64,000 nt of DNA from Streptomyces sp. MA5143a (GTDB taxonomy: Bacteria; Actinomycetota; Actinomycetes; Streptomycetales; Streptomycetaceae): NCBI RefSeq assembly GCF_900290235.1, contig NZ_OLMK01000015.1, forward strand, positions 1 to 64,000, written 5' to 3'. The translations under genes were made by a program, and so were the position numbers. Shown here in pieces: positions 40,079 to 49,058 of the stretch (its first letter is position 1; every line of letters begins with the position of its first letter). The notes under the pieces are model-generated. The model made no database searches and had not been told where the DNA came from. It saw only the letters and a list, made by a program, of their open reading frames with translations.

Positions 40079-40819
40079 GTGACCACCGTCCGGCTGCCGC
40101 TCTTCCCCCTGAACTCGGTGTTGTACCCGGGGCTCGTGCTTCCTCTGAACATCTTCGAGGAGCGCTACCGCGCCATGATGCGCGAGTTGCTGAAGACCCC
40201 CGAGGACGAACCCCGCCGCTTCGCCGTCGTCGCCATCCGCGACGGCCACGAGGTCGCGCCGAGCGCGCCCGGTATGCCGGATCCGACGGCGCTCCCGGAG
40301 CGCGGCCCGACCGCCGGGTTCGGCGACGACCCGGCCAAGGCGTTCCACACGGTGGGCTGCATCGCCGACGCGGCCACCATCCGGGAGCGCGACAACGGCA
40401 CGTTCGAGGTCCTCGCCACCGGCACGAACCGGGTCCGGCTGCTCTCGCTCGACACGACGGGCCCGTTCCTCGTGGCGGACCTGGAGGAGCTGCCGGAGGC
40501 ACCCGGCGACGAGGCGGGCGCGCTCGCCGAGGGCGTGCTGCGGGCCTTCCGGCAGTACCAGAAGCGTCTGGCGGGGGCGCGGGAGCGCTCGCTGTCGACG
40601 GGCGCGGACCTGCCCGACGAGCCGGCCGTGGTGTCGTACCTGGTCGCCGCGGCGATGATGCTCGACACCCCGGCCAAGCAGCGGCTCCTCCAGGCCCCCG
40701 ACACCGCGTCCCGGCTGCGTGACGAGCTGAAACTGCTGCGCGCGGAGAGCGCGATCATCCGTAGTCTGCCGTCGTTGCCCGCGTCGGAGCTGACGCGGGG
40801 TCCGACGAGCCTCAACTGA
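40079..40819 (+). CDS. Lon peptidase substrate-binding (LON) domain protein
   Basis: 246 residues. The beginning (V-TTVRLPLFPLNSVLYPGLVLPLNIFEERYRAMM) is the strand pattern of the LON N-terminal domain, and a GxxA/V-containing core follows (AFHTVGCIADAATIRERDNGTFEVLATGTNRVRLL). There is no ATPase or protease domain, so it is a stand-alone LON-domain protein, as in cereblon relatives, possibly an adaptor. The C-terminal half is helical (LRAFRQYQKRLAG). GTG 40079 is chosen by the TAGGCT box 8 bp upstream. Confidence 0.85.
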   Translation: MTTVRLPLFPLNSVLYPGLVLPLNIFEERYRAMMRELLKTPEDEPRRFAVVAIRDGHEVAPSAPGMPDPTALPERGPTAGFGDDPAKAFHTVGCIADAATIRERDNGTFEVLATGTNRVRLLSLDTTGPFLVADLEELPEAPGDEAGALAEGVLRAFRQYQKRLAGARERSLSTGADLPDEPAVVSYLVAAAMMLDTPAKQRLLQAPDTASRLRDELKLLRAESAIIRSLPSLPASELTRGPTSLN

Positions 40820-40856
40820 GGACGGCTCGCGGACACGGCTACCGGGACAGGCTGGG

Positions 40857-41366
40857 ATGGCGAAGAAGGCGAAGAAGCAGCAGGCGGGGGGCACGCCGGC
40901 GACGGTGGCGCTGACGGCGGCGGGCGTGGAGTTCACCGTCCACGCCTATGAGCACGACCCGTCCCACCCCTCCTACGGCGAGGAGGCGGCGGAGGCGATG
41001 GGCGTCTCGCCCGAGCGTGTCTTCAAGACCCTCGTCGCGGACGTCGACGGCGCGCTGGTCGTGGCCGTGGTGCCGGTCGCGGGCCAGCTGGACCTGAAGT
41101 CGCTGGCGACGGCGGTCGGCGGGAAGCGGGCGGCGATGGCGGATCCCACGCTGGCGGAGCGCACGACGGGGTACGTCCGCGGGGGCATCTCCCCCCTGGG
41201 CCAGCGCAAGAAGCTCCGCACGGTCCTGGACGAGTCGGCCTCCGGCCACGCCACGATCTGCGTCTCGGCCGGGCGAAGGGGGCTGGAGGTCGAGCTGACG
41301 CCGGGGGATCTGGCGGCGTTGACGGGGGCGACGACGGCGGCGATCGCGAGGGTGTCGGGCACCTAG
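40857..41366 (+). CDS. ybaK: Cys-tRNA(Pro)/Cys-tRNA(Cys) deacylase, YbaK type
   Basis: 169 residues. Editing-domain fold that hydrolyses mischarged Cys-tRNA(Pro). Seen: VEFTVHAYEHDP, EAAEAMGVSPERVFKTLVADVDG with the catalytic Lys, LDLKSLATAVGGKRAAMADP and TGYVRGGISPLGQRKKL. ATG 40857 gives MAKKAKKQQAGGTPATVALTAAG; the first 12 residues are a basic tail. Alone between the LON-domain gene and a strong terminator. Confidence 0.93.
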   Translation: MAKKAKKQQAGGTPATVALTAAGVEFTVHAYEHDPSHPSYGEEAAEAMGVSPERVFKTLVADVDGALVVAVVPVAGQLDLKSLATAVGGKRAAMADPTLAERTTGYVRGGISPLGQRKKLRTVLDESASGHATICVSAGRRGLEVELTPGDLAALTGATTAAIARVSGT

Positions 41367-41388
41367 GACTCCATCAGCGGCTCCCGGT

Positions 41389-41424
41389 ATGTCAGGGGCG
41401 GTGTTGCCGGACCGCCCCTGACAT
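41389..41424. terminator. ybaK terminator hairpin
   Basis: Perfect 13-bp stem (ATGTCAGGGGCGG and its complement) with a 10-nt loop, 22 bp after the ybaK stop. Confidence 0.8.
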
Positions 41425-41461
41425 GAGTGGCATCGCCGGATGCGAAGTGGCGGGCGGGGGT

Positions 41462-41500
41462 GGTGTGCGGGGCCGGTGTGCGGGGCCGGTGTGCGGGGCC
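41462..41500 (+). repeat. Three perfect 13-bp tandem repeats
   Basis: GGTGTGCGGGGCC occurs three times without mismatch and without spacer. It lies upstream of the molybdenum hydroxylase operon, about 200 bp before the first start. It may be a slippage tract or a binding array; there is no proof of either. Confidence 0.9.
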
Positions 41501-41701
41501 AGTTGTCCTCGGCCGGGCCGTCATCCGCCCGCTGCGATAAGCTGAGGCAGAACTGCGTGTGCCCGCCGTCCCCTCGTGGCTCGGCCGCCCGACAGTACGG
41601 CACGGTGGTATCCGCTCGGTCAGATCAGCGGGAAATCCACGCCACCAGCCCCAGGGGACGGTTGCCTTCCCGTAGGCCCGTTCTCCCGTAGGTCGGTTTC
41701 C

Positions 41702-42529
41702 ATGGACCTCAACACCATCACCGAAGTAATCCGGCAGCCGTCCGAGCAGCCAGGCATGGACTGGCACGAGGGCGACGCCTGGCTCGCAGGCGGAACCTGG
41801 CTCTATTCCACGGAGCAGCCGGACCTGCGACGGCTGATCGACCTGACGGCGTTGCGTTGGGAGCCCCTTGTCCCGACGGACGAGGGTCTGGAGGTCAGCG
41901 CCACCTGCACCATTCGCGACCTGTACGCCTTTCCATGGCCGGAGACCTGGACCGCCGGGAGTCTCTTCCGGACGAGCTGCGAGGCGTTCCTGTCCTCGTT
42001 CAAGGTCTGGAACGCGGCGACCGTCGGCGGAAACATCTGCATGTCCTTGCCGGCCGGTCCGATGATCACGTTGACGGTCGCGCTGGAGGCGCGGTACGAG
42101 CTGTGGGCGCCCGACGGCTCCGTACGCTTCGTCGACGCCCTCGATTTCGTCACGGGCGACCACCGCAACATTCTCGCCCCCGGGGAGATCCTCCGGCGGA
42201 TCACCATTCCGGAGCACGCGCTGCGCGAACGCACCGCGCACCGTCGCTTCACGCTGACCCGGCTCGGCCGCTCGACGGTGTTCCTCGTCGGCACGCGACG
42301 TCCGGGAGCGCATGACCTGCTGCTCACGGTCACCGCCGGCACCACACGGCCGGTCCGCCTCGCCTTCGCGTCCCTGCCCGATGCCCGAACCCTGCGGCAG
42401 AGCATCGACGCCGTGCCCGCCGACGTCTGGTTCGCCGATCCCAACGGGACCCCCGACCACCGTCTGCACCTGTCACGGCACTTCGCCGAAGAGATCCGCC
42501 GCGAACTCACGGCTGGGGACCTGTCATGA
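41702..42529 (+). CDS. Molybdenum hydroxylase FAD-binding subunit (CoxM/YgfM type)
   Basis: 275 residues. The FAD-binding fold of the xanthine dehydrogenase family is seen in WLAGGTWLYST (residues 30-40) and the FAD pyrophosphate motif NAATVGGNICMSLPAGP, followed by the CO-dehydrogenase flavoprotein C-terminal domain. It transfers electrons from the 2Fe-2S clusters to an acceptor. ATG 41702 is preceded by only a weak purine run, GTAGGTCGG. Its stop overlaps the start of the next gene by 4 bp. It resembles the ygfM-xdhD pair of E. coli in organisation. Confidence 0.87.
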   Translation: MDLNTITEVIRQPSEQPGMDWHEGDAWLAGGTWLYSTEQPDLRRLIDLTALRWEPLVPTDEGLEVSATCTIRDLYAFPWPETWTAGSLFRTSCEAFLSSFKVWNAATVGGNICMSLPAGPMITLTVALEARYELWAPDGSVRFVDALDFVTGDHRNILAPGEILRRITIPEHALRERTAHRRFTLTRLGRSTVFLVGTRRPGAHDLLLTVTAGTTRPVRLAFASLPDARTLRQSIDAVPADVWFADPNGTPDHRLHLSRHFAEEIRRELTAGDLS

Positions 42530-45243
42530 CCTACCTCGTGAACGGCCGGGGATTCGACCGGGAACCGGCCCCGGGGCAGTGTCTGCGCACGTTCCTGCGC
42601 GCCCTCGGCCACTTCGGCGTCAAGAAGGGCTGTGACGCGGGCGACTGCGGCGCCTGCACGGTGTGGCTGGACGGCGTACCGGTGCACAGCTGCATCACCC
42701 CCGCCTTCCGCGCGAACGGGCGTGAGGTGACCACGATCGAGGGCCTCGGGCGACCGGGCGCCCCGCATCCCATGCAGCGGCAGTTCGAGGACGCCCCGGG
42801 ATTCCAGTGCGGTTTCTGCACCGCCGGGATGATCATGACGTCGGCGACCTTCACCGAGGAACAGAAGGCGGATCTGCCACGGGCGTTGAAGGGGAACCTC
42901 TGCCGCTGCACCGGATACCGGGCGATCGAGGACGCCGTGAAGGGCGTCAGCGCGGTGGAGACGGCAGCACCGGGCAAGGCCGTCGGGACGAGCGTCGGCG
43001 CGCCCGCGGGCCATGACGTGGTGACCGGTCACGCCGAGTTCACCATGGACACGCGGATCGACGGCATGCTGCATCTCAAGGTGCTGCGCTCGCCCCACGC
43101 CCACGCCCGGATCCTCTCGATCGACAGGAGCGCCGCCCTCGCGGTGCCCGGCGTGCATCGGGTCTACACCTGGGAAGACGTACCCCGCAGACGCTTCACC
43201 ACGGCGATCCACACCGACCACCTGGTCGACCCGGACGACACCTACGTCCTCGACGACACGGTCCGCTTCGCCGGTCAGCGCGTCGCCGCGGTCCTGGCCG
43301 ACACGATCGGGGCGGCGGAGGAGGGCTGCCGGCGCCTCGCGGTCGAGTACGAGGTGCTGCCGGCGGTGTTCGACCCGGAGGCGGCGATGGCCGACGGCGC
43401 ACCCCAACTGCACGGCTCCCACGATCCGTTCGTCCGCGACCCCGGCCACAACCTCCTGGTCGAACTCCACACGCACATCGGTGACGTCGACGCGGGGTTC
43501 GCCGCGGCCGACGTGATCCACGAAGGCACGTACTTCTCACCGCGGGTGCAGCACGCACATCTGGAGACCCACGGTTCGATCGCCTGGATGGAGGACGGTC
43601 GGCTGAACGTCCGCACCAGTTCCCAGTCTCCGTCGATCGCGAAGGTCAAGCTGGAGTACCTGTTCGCGCTGCGCCCGGACCAGGTGAGGGTGTTCTGCAA
43701 GCGCGTCGGCGGCGGATTCGGGGGCAAGCAGGAGGTGATCGCGGAGGACCTGGTCGCGCTCGCCACCCTGGACACCGGACGGCCCACCTGTTTCGAGTAC
43801 ACCCGCGAGGAGGAGTTCACCACGGCCTCGCCGCGGCATCCGATGAGCCTGACGGTCAAGCTCGGCGCGAAGGCCGACGGAACGCTCACCGCCCTCCAGG
43901 TACGCAACGTGTCGAACACCGGCGCCTACGGGAACCACGGCGGCGAAACGCTGTACGCGGGCGGAGCCGCCGTCATGATCTACCGCTGCCCCAACAAGAA
44001 GTACGACGCGTACTCCGTCTACACGAACACCGTGCCCAGCGGGGCGCTGCGCGGTTACGGCATGACGCAGCCGGCGTTCGCCGTAGAGTCGGCGATGGAC
44101 GAACTGGCCCGCGCCCTGCACATCGACCCGCTCGAACTGCGCCGGCGCAACATCGTGCGACCGGGTGAGCCCCTGCTCGCGACGCACGAGGGCCCCGACG
44201 ACGTGATCTTCACCGAGGACGGCCTCGCCCGGTGCATCGACCTGGTGGGCGACGCCCTGGCTCGTACGGCCGACCAGCCGCCTCCCGGCCCCGAGTGGCT
44301 CGTCGGAGCCGGCGTGGCGAGTTCCCTGCACGAGACCGCGCCCCCGACGGACCACCTCTCCGAGGCATGGGTCACGCTGGGCGACGATCTCATCTACGAA
44401 CTGGCGGTCGGCACCACCGAGTTCGGGGAGGGAACCTCCACGGCCCATGTCCAGATCGCGGCCAACCAGTTGGGCACGACACCGTCACGGATCCGTCTGG
44501 TGCAGTCCGACACCGACCGCACGGGATTCGACACCGGTGCCTTCGCCAGCGCGGGCCTCTTCGTGGCGGGCAACGCGGTCCTGCGGGCGGCCAATGCCGT
44601 GCGCGACCGCATTCTGCACTTCGCCGCCGCGCACACGGGCATCCATGTCGTGATGTGCACGATGGACGACGACGGTGTCGTCTGCGGGGACCGGCGGGTG
44701 TCGCTGGCCGAACTCGTCGCGCTGGCCCGGAGACGTGGCATCCGCTTCACCGCCGCCCGCAAGGCATACGGCTCACCCCGGAGCGTCACCTCCAACACGC
44801 AGGGGTTCCGGGTCGCCGTGCACCGCGTGACGGGTGAGATACGGATCCTGTTCAGCGTGCAGGCGGCCGATGCCGGGGTGGTCATCAACCCGGCGCAGGT
44901 CCGGGGACAGGTGGAGGGCGGTGTCGCCCAGGGAATCGGCTTCGCGCTGACCGAGAACCATCAGGTCGACGGCAACGGCGTCATGGTCAACCCGAACCTC
45001 CGTAACTACCGCATCCCCACCTACGCCGACATCCCCCGTACCGAGGTCCTCCTGGTGGGCTCGGCGGATTCGGTCGGGCCCCTGCGGGCGAAGGGGATGG
45101 CGGAGTGCTGCATCAACCCGGTGGCCCCCGCGCTCGCGAACGCGGTGCATGACGCCACGGGTGTCCGCTACCGCGCGCTGCCGCTGACTCCGGAACGCAT
45201 ATACGGCCGACTCCCTGCGGAGCAGTCGGTGTCGACAGGTTGA
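42526..45243 (+). CDS. Fused 2Fe-2S / molybdopterin subunit of a molybdenum hydroxylase (XdhD-like)
   Basis: 905 residues. Residues 1-140 are the two-cluster iron-sulfur domain: plant-type cluster Cys36, Cys41, Cys44, Cys56, then second-cluster Cys95, Cys98, Cys126, Cys128. The rest is the Mo-pterin domain: GGGFGGKQEVIAEDL, GALRGYGMTQPAFAVE and, near the C-terminus, RAKGMAECCINPVAPALANAV, where the catalytic Glu lies in GMAE. In most bacteria these are two proteins; the fusion is like E. coli XdhD. It likely hydroxylates a heterocycle or aldehyde, but the substrate is not readable. No cofactor-insertion protein (XdhC-type) is adjacent. Confidence 0.9.
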   Translation: MTYLVNGRGFDREPAPGQCLRTFLRALGHFGVKKGCDAGDCGACTVWLDGVPVHSCITPAFRANGREVTTIEGLGRPGAPHPMQRQFEDAPGFQCGFCTAGMIMTSATFTEEQKADLPRALKGNLCRCTGYRAIEDAVKGVSAVETAAPGKAVGTSVGAPAGHDVVTGHAEFTMDTRIDGMLHLKVLRSPHAHARILSIDRSAALAVPGVHRVYTWEDVPRRRFTTAIHTDHLVDPDDTYVLDDTVRFAGQRVAAVLADTIGAAEEGCRRLAVEYEVLPAVFDPEAAMADGAPQLHGSHDPFVRDPGHNLLVELHTHIGDVDAGFAAADVIHEGTYFSPRVQHAHLETHGSIAWMEDGRLNVRTSSQSPSIAKVKLEYLFALRPDQVRVFCKRVGGGFGGKQEVIAEDLVALATLDTGRPTCFEYTREEEFTTASPRHPMSLTVKLGAKADGTLTALQVRNVSNTGAYGNHGGETLYAGGAAVMIYRCPNKKYDAYSVYTNTVPSGALRGYGMTQPAFAVESAMDELARALHIDPLELRRRNIVRPGEPLLATHEGPDDVIFTEDGLARCIDLVGDALARTADQPPPGPEWLVGAGVASSLHETAPPTDHLSEAWVTLGDDLIYELAVGTTEFGEGTSTAHVQIAANQLGTTPSRIRLVQSDTDRTGFDTGAFASAGLFVAGNAVLRAANAVRDRILHFAAAHTGIHVVMCTMDDDGVVCGDRRVSLAELVALARRRGIRFTAARKAYGSPRSVTSNTQGFRVAVHRVTGEIRILFSVQAADAGVVINPAQVRGQVEGGVAQGIGFALTENHQVDGNGVMVNPNLRNYRIPTYADIPRTEVLLVGSADSVGPLRAKGMAECCINPVAPALANAVHDATGVRYRALPLTPERIYGRLPAEQSVSTG

Positions 45244-45249
45244 GCCACC

Positions 45250-46221
45250 ATGAACACGGAAAAGAACGTAGCCGCCGCGGCGACGGCGATCATCGGCCAG
45301 AGGGTCCAGCCCGGAACGGAGCGGGAGTTCGAGTCATGGCAGGAGGATCTCAACGCCGCGGCCGCCTACTACCCCGGTTTCCTCGGCGCCGAGATCTCCC
45401 CGCCGACGGCGCTGCAGTCCGACTGGGTCGTCGTGTACCGGTTCGACTCGGTGGCGCATCTGCAGGCGTGGATCAACAGCGCGACCAGGCAGACGTATCT
45501 CGACGTCGGCGCCAAGTACTTCGACGGCCCAGCGACCCAGCAGGTGGTCAGCAGCGGCACCCAGTCACTCGATCCGCTGGTCACCGTGGTGGTCACTCAC
45601 CGCGTCGCCCCGAACCAGGTCGACGACTTCCTCGCCTGGCAGCACCGCATGGTCCAGGAGGAGAGCAAGTTCGAGGGGTTTCGCGGGACCGAGCTCTTCC
45701 GCCCCATCGAGGGGCTTCAGGAGGAATGGACCACGCTGTACCGCTACGACAGCGCGGAACACCTCGACGCGTGGCTGACGTCGCCCCAGCGGAGGAGGAT
45801 CCTGGCCGAGGGCGAGAAGTTCAGCGACTTCCAACTGCACACGATCGACAATTCGTTCGGCAGTTGGTTCGCCTTCGAGGGCAACGGCAAGGAGGCACCG
45901 TCGCCCGCCTCCGAGACCAGGACCTCCCTCGCGGTCTGGGTCGGCCTGTACCCGACCGTCGTGCTGCTGACGCTCGCCCTGTCCCCGCTGCACATGCCGC
46001 TCTGGATCGGCCTGCTCGTGGGCAACCTGCTGTCGAGTTTCCTCATGAGCTTCCTGACCATGCCCTACTACGTGAACCCGATGCTCGGGCGATGGCTGCG
46101 GCCGGCACCGGACGAACCGGCCAGGGCCAACCTCCGCGGTCTCGCTGTCGTCGCGGTGGCGATGGTCTTCTGGGTCGTCGTCTTCTACCTCGTCACGGTC
46201 CGGTTCTGGACGCTGCCCTGA
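45250..46221 (+). CDS. Membrane-anchored tandem ABM-domain protein
   Basis: 323 residues. Two antibiotic-biosynthesis-monooxygenase (ABM) ferredoxin-like domains are in tandem: about residues 10-105 (AIIGQRVQPGTEREFESWQEDL...YRFDSVAHLQAW) and 110-205 (VTHRVAPNQVDDFLAWQHRMV...YRYDSAEHLDAW). Then come three membrane segments (about 227-248, 255-275 and 297-318) with the MPYYVNPMLGRWLRP loop. ABM domains act on quinones or aromatics, or bind haem in relatives. It starts 7 bp after the molybdenum hydroxylase stop, so the three genes form an operon. It may couple the hydroxylase to the membrane; that is inference. Confidence 0.85.
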   Translation: MNTEKNVAAAATAIIGQRVQPGTEREFESWQEDLNAAAAYYPGFLGAEISPPTALQSDWVVVYRFDSVAHLQAWINSATRQTYLDVGAKYFDGPATQQVVSSGTQSLDPLVTVVVTHRVAPNQVDDFLAWQHRMVQEESKFEGFRGTELFRPIEGLQEEWTTLYRYDSAEHLDAWLTSPQRRRILAEGEKFSDFQLHTIDNSFGSWFAFEGNGKEAPSPASETRTSLAVWVGLYPTVVLLTLALSPLHMPLWIGLLVGNLLSSFLMSFLTMPYYVNPMLGRWLRPAPDEPARANLRGLAVVAVAMVFWVVVFYLVTVRFWTLP

Positions 46222-46278
46222 CCGGCGACGCCGGTGGCCCGCCGTCCTGCGGCCGAGCGGCAGGGTGCGGTCGCCGAG

Positions 46279-46932
46279 TCATTCGGCGCCCTTGTACTCC
46301 TCGAACCGCTCCGGGTCCCGCGGCCCGAACAGCCCCGTCAACACGAGGTGCACCAGCAACCCCGCCAGCGGCCACGCCAGCAGCGCCCCCTTCGCCGCCA
46401 GCTTCAGCGGCGCCGAGAACGTCACCCCCCGCCCCGCTTCCTTCGCCCGGGCCACCACATCCGTGCCGGGCCCGAGCCACACCCCGAGCCGCCACGCCAC
46501 GACCGCACCCAGCAGCCCGCCCACGGCGAGCGCCGCGACCAGCGGCACGCCGCCGCGCCGGCGCAGAAGGAACACGACGAGCGCGCTGACCGCGCCCATG
46601 CCCAGCGCGAGCAGCGTGAACGTTCCGTCGACGCCGACGGCCTGCTCCCCCTCGGTGTCCTTGAAGTAGACCGCCGACCCGTCGGAGACGAGCGGTACGT
46701 GCGGGGCGAGCCACCACCACAGCACGCCGAGCAGCACCCCGCCGACCAGCGTCATGACCACCGTGACGACGGCGGCCTCCAGCAGCTCTCTCCCCATGCC
46801 GGGCCCGGACGGCTCCTCCGGCTCGTGCCACACGTGTCCCTCGCCGTGTCCGCCGGTGGGCGGCTGGGCCCAGGGGTCGGTCGGCGGCTGGTGGTGCGGC
46901 TGCGGCGGAGGCGAAGAAAACGGTGCGGTCAC
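46279..46932 (-). CDS. DUF2567-like membrane protein
   Basis: 217 residues. An N-terminal Pro/His-rich cytoplasmic stretch (SSPPPQPHHQPPTDPWAQPPTGGHG) is followed by four membrane segments (about 50-72, 108-128, 132-150 and 180-205). The conserved piece SDGSAVYFKDTEGEQAVGVDGTFTLLALG is typical of the actinobacterial DUF2567 group. Function unknown. GTG 46932 was chosen (VTAPFSSPPPQ); a longer open frame begins at 47022 but overlaps the ABC permease. Last gene of the exporter transcript. Confidence 0.7.
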   Translation of the reverse strand: MTAPFSSPPPQPHHQPPTDPWAQPPTGGHGEGHVWHEPEEPSGPGMGRELLEAAVVTVVMTLVGGVLLGVLWWWLAPHVPLVSDGSAVYFKDTEGEQAVGVDGTFTLLALGMGAVSALVVFLLRRRGGVPLVAALAVGGLLGAVVAWRLGVWLGPGTDVVARAKEAGRGVTFSAPLKLAAKGALLAWPLAGLLVHLVLTGLFGPRDPERFEEYKGAE

Positions 46933-46966
46933 TCTGACATCGTGCCAGGCGTGGCCGTGCGGCGCG

Positions 46967-47791
46967 TCACCGGACGGCGGCCCTGCGGTACGCCCAGGTG
47001 GCGACGGCGAGGGAGACGACACCGACGCCCGCGCAGACGGCGAGGTCGCCGAGGACGAACGCCCAGTCGGGGTGGGGCCCGAAGGTCCGCGCGAAGGCCT
47101 CGACGCCGTAGGTGGAGGGCAGCAGGTCGCGGGCGAACTGGATCAGGGCGGGCATCCGGTCGGCCGGGAGCACGCCCAGCAGCAGCGCCGCCGACATGCC
47201 GAGCTGGCCGAGGACGGTGGCGAGCTCGGGGCGCGGGGCGAGCAGTCCCAGCGCGGCGCCGAGCCCGGCGAGGGCGGCCCCGGCGAGCGGGATCACCGCG
47301 GCGAGCACCCACAGGTGGGCCAGCGGCAGCCCGAACAGCACGCACCCGAACACCGCCGTGACCACGGTCCCCGGCACGGTGAACGACGCGTACGCGCCGG
47401 CGGCGCCGAGGACGACGGCGGCCGGCGGCACCGGCAGGGTCGCGTAGTGGTCGAGGCCGCCGCTGGAGCGCAGTTGCCCGAAGTACTGCGCCAGCAGGTT
47501 CAGCGCCACGAACGCGACGACGAGCACGGACGACCCGGCGACGACGGCTTGTGCCTCGGCTCCGCCGTCCACCACCCCGCGCATCAGGATCATGATCCCG
47601 ATCGACTGGAAGGTGGCGACGAACAGCAGCGGGATCCGCGCGACCCGTGCCCGGGAGAGCTGCGCCCGGTACACGGCGGCGAGGGAGGGCCACAGCCGGG
47701 CGCGGGGCCCCAGCTCGGCGGCCTCCCGCTCCGCGCGCTCCTCGACTGCCAGGGCACTGCCCGGCAGGGCCTCGGCGGGTACGACACTCAC
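46967..47791 (-). CDS. ABC-2 type exporter permease
   Basis: 274 residues. Six membrane segments in the ABC-2 pattern, with LRSSGGLDHYATLPVPPAAVVLG as the cytoplasmic coupling loop and ALIQFARDLLPSTYGVEAFARTFG before the last segment. It is the transmembrane partner of the ATPase encoded upstream (47898-48923). GTG 47791 has AAGGAG 9 bp upstream; the ATG at 47827 lacks a good site. Exported compound unknown. Confidence 0.88.
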   Translation of the reverse strand: MSVVPAEALPGSALAVEERAEREAAELGPRARLWPSLAAVYRAQLSRARVARIPLLFVATFQSIGIMILMRGVVDGGAEAQAVVAGSSVLVVAFVALNLLAQYFGQLRSSGGLDHYATLPVPPAAVVLGAAGAYASFTVPGTVVTAVFGCVLFGLPLAHLWVLAAVIPLAGAALAGLGAALGLLAPRPELATVLGQLGMSAALLLGVLPADRMPALIQFARDLLPSTYGVEAFARTFGPHPDWAFVLGDLAVCAGVGVVSLAVATWAYRRAAVR

Positions 47792-47897
47792 GTCGAGCTG
47801 CTCCTTCGCGCTTCGGCTGTCGCCCATTCTCGTACGGCTGCGGCAGCCCCGGCGTTCACGCCGGTACCGGCCGCCGTCCGGCCCCTGCCCGCGCCCC

Positions 47898-48923
47898 TCA
47901 CGCCTTGACCAGGCCCTGTGCGTGGCCCGCGCTGCCGCCGAGCGCCAGGTAGACGTCCTCCAGGCTCGGGGTGGCGAGCGTGAAGTCGTCGAGCGCGACG
48001 AAGGCGGCGCCGCCGGTGACGGTGGCCACCACCGCGCGCGCCTCCTCGGGGGCGAGCCGCAGAGTCCAGCGGCGGCCCGACTCCACGGCCCGGGGCAGCA
48101 GGGCGGCCACCTCGGGCACGTCCAGCGGGGCCCGCTCGCGCCACACCAGGTCGACGCGGACCTCGCCGGCGACCTTCTCCTTCAGCCCGGCCGGGGTGTC
48201 GCAGGCGATGACGCGGCCCTGGTCGAGGACGGCGACCCGGTCGAGGACGGTCTCGGCCTCGATGACGTTGTGGGTGACCAGCAGGACGGTGGTGCCGGAC
48301 TCGGCGCGCCGCCGGTCGACGGCCGCCCACACCGACCGCCGGGCGACGGGGTCCATGCCGCTGGTCGGTTCGTCCAGCACGAGCAGCGGCCGCTCGCCGA
48401 CCAGCGCGGTGGCGAAGCACGCGAGCCGGCGCTGTCCTCCGGACAGTTTCTTCAGGGGCCGTGCGGCGAGGCCGCTCAGCCCGAGTTCGTCGAGGACGGC
48501 GTCCCGTTCGGCGCGCGCCCGCCGTACGTCGAGGCCGCGCAGCCGCCCGGTGGTCTCGGCGGCCAGCGCCACGGTCAGCTCGTCGAGCGCGGTCGACTCC
48601 TGGCCCAGGTAGGCGAGGATGCGCGCGGCCCGCTCCGGGTGGCGCACGATGTCGTGCCCGAGGATCTCGACGGTGCCGTCGTCGGGCCGCATGAGCCCGG
48701 TCAGCTGCCGTACGAGGGTGGTCTTCCCGGCGCCGTTGGGCCCGAGCAGTCCGAAGATCTCGCCACGCCGGACCTCCAGTCCGACCGCGTCGTTGGCCCG
48801 TACCTCGGGGGTTCCCGGCGTCCCGCGCCGTCCCCGGGTAGCCGGATACGTCTTGGTGAGGCCCCGCACGGCACACACGACATCCCCGTCATGCCGAACC
48901 GCCTGTGCCGAACGCGTACTCAC
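47898..48923 (-). CDS. ABC exporter ATP-binding protein
   Basis: 341 residues. The ABC ATPase core is complete: Walker A GLLGPNGAGKTTLV, signature LKKLSGGQRRLACFA, Walker B LLVLDEPTSGMDP and the H-loop LLVTHNVIEAET. The C-terminal 100 residues are the DrrA-type extension found with ABC-2 drug or lipid exporters. GTG 48923 (VSTRSAQAVRHDG) is chosen over an ATG at 48971. It drives the permease encoded 106 bp downstream. Confidence 0.93.
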   Translation of the reverse strand: MSTRSAQAVRHDGDVVCAVRGLTKTYPATRGRRGTPGTPEVRANDAVGLEVRRGEIFGLLGPNGAGKTTLVRQLTGLMRPDDGTVEILGHDIVRHPERAARILAYLGQESTALDELTVALAAETTGRLRGLDVRRARAERDAVLDELGLSGLAARPLKKLSGGQRRLACFATALVGERPLLVLDEPTSGMDPVARRSVWAAVDRRRAESGTTVLLVTHNVIEAETVLDRVAVLDQGRVIACDTPAGLKEKVAGEVRVDLVWRERAPLDVPEVAALLPRAVESGRRWTLRLAPEEARAVVATVTGGAAFVALDDFTLATPSLEDVYLALGGSAGHAQGLVKA

Positions 48924-49058
48924 GAGGGACGAGCCTACGGGGTCCCGGGGACCGAATCGCCTCCGGGGCACCCCTCGCCGGGCGGGGGAAACCGCGCGAC
49001 ACGCCGCGGTGAGCCCGTCGCCGCCGGCGAACGCGCAGGCCCGGGCGGTGCCGCGGGC

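Larger units (their letters stand above)
41367..41701. other. Intergenic region with terminator and tandem repeat
   Basis: 335 bases. It holds the ybaK terminator hairpin, a triple 13-bp tandem repeat and, from about 41530, a less GC-rich stretch (GATAAGCT, 41537-41544) that may hold the promoter of the molybdenum hydroxylase operon. No coding region is supported. Confidence 0.5.

Noticed and set aside
41462..41500. CRISPR-like repeat array
   Set aside because: Three direct 13-bp copies without spacers and without cas genes. It is a simple tandem repeat.
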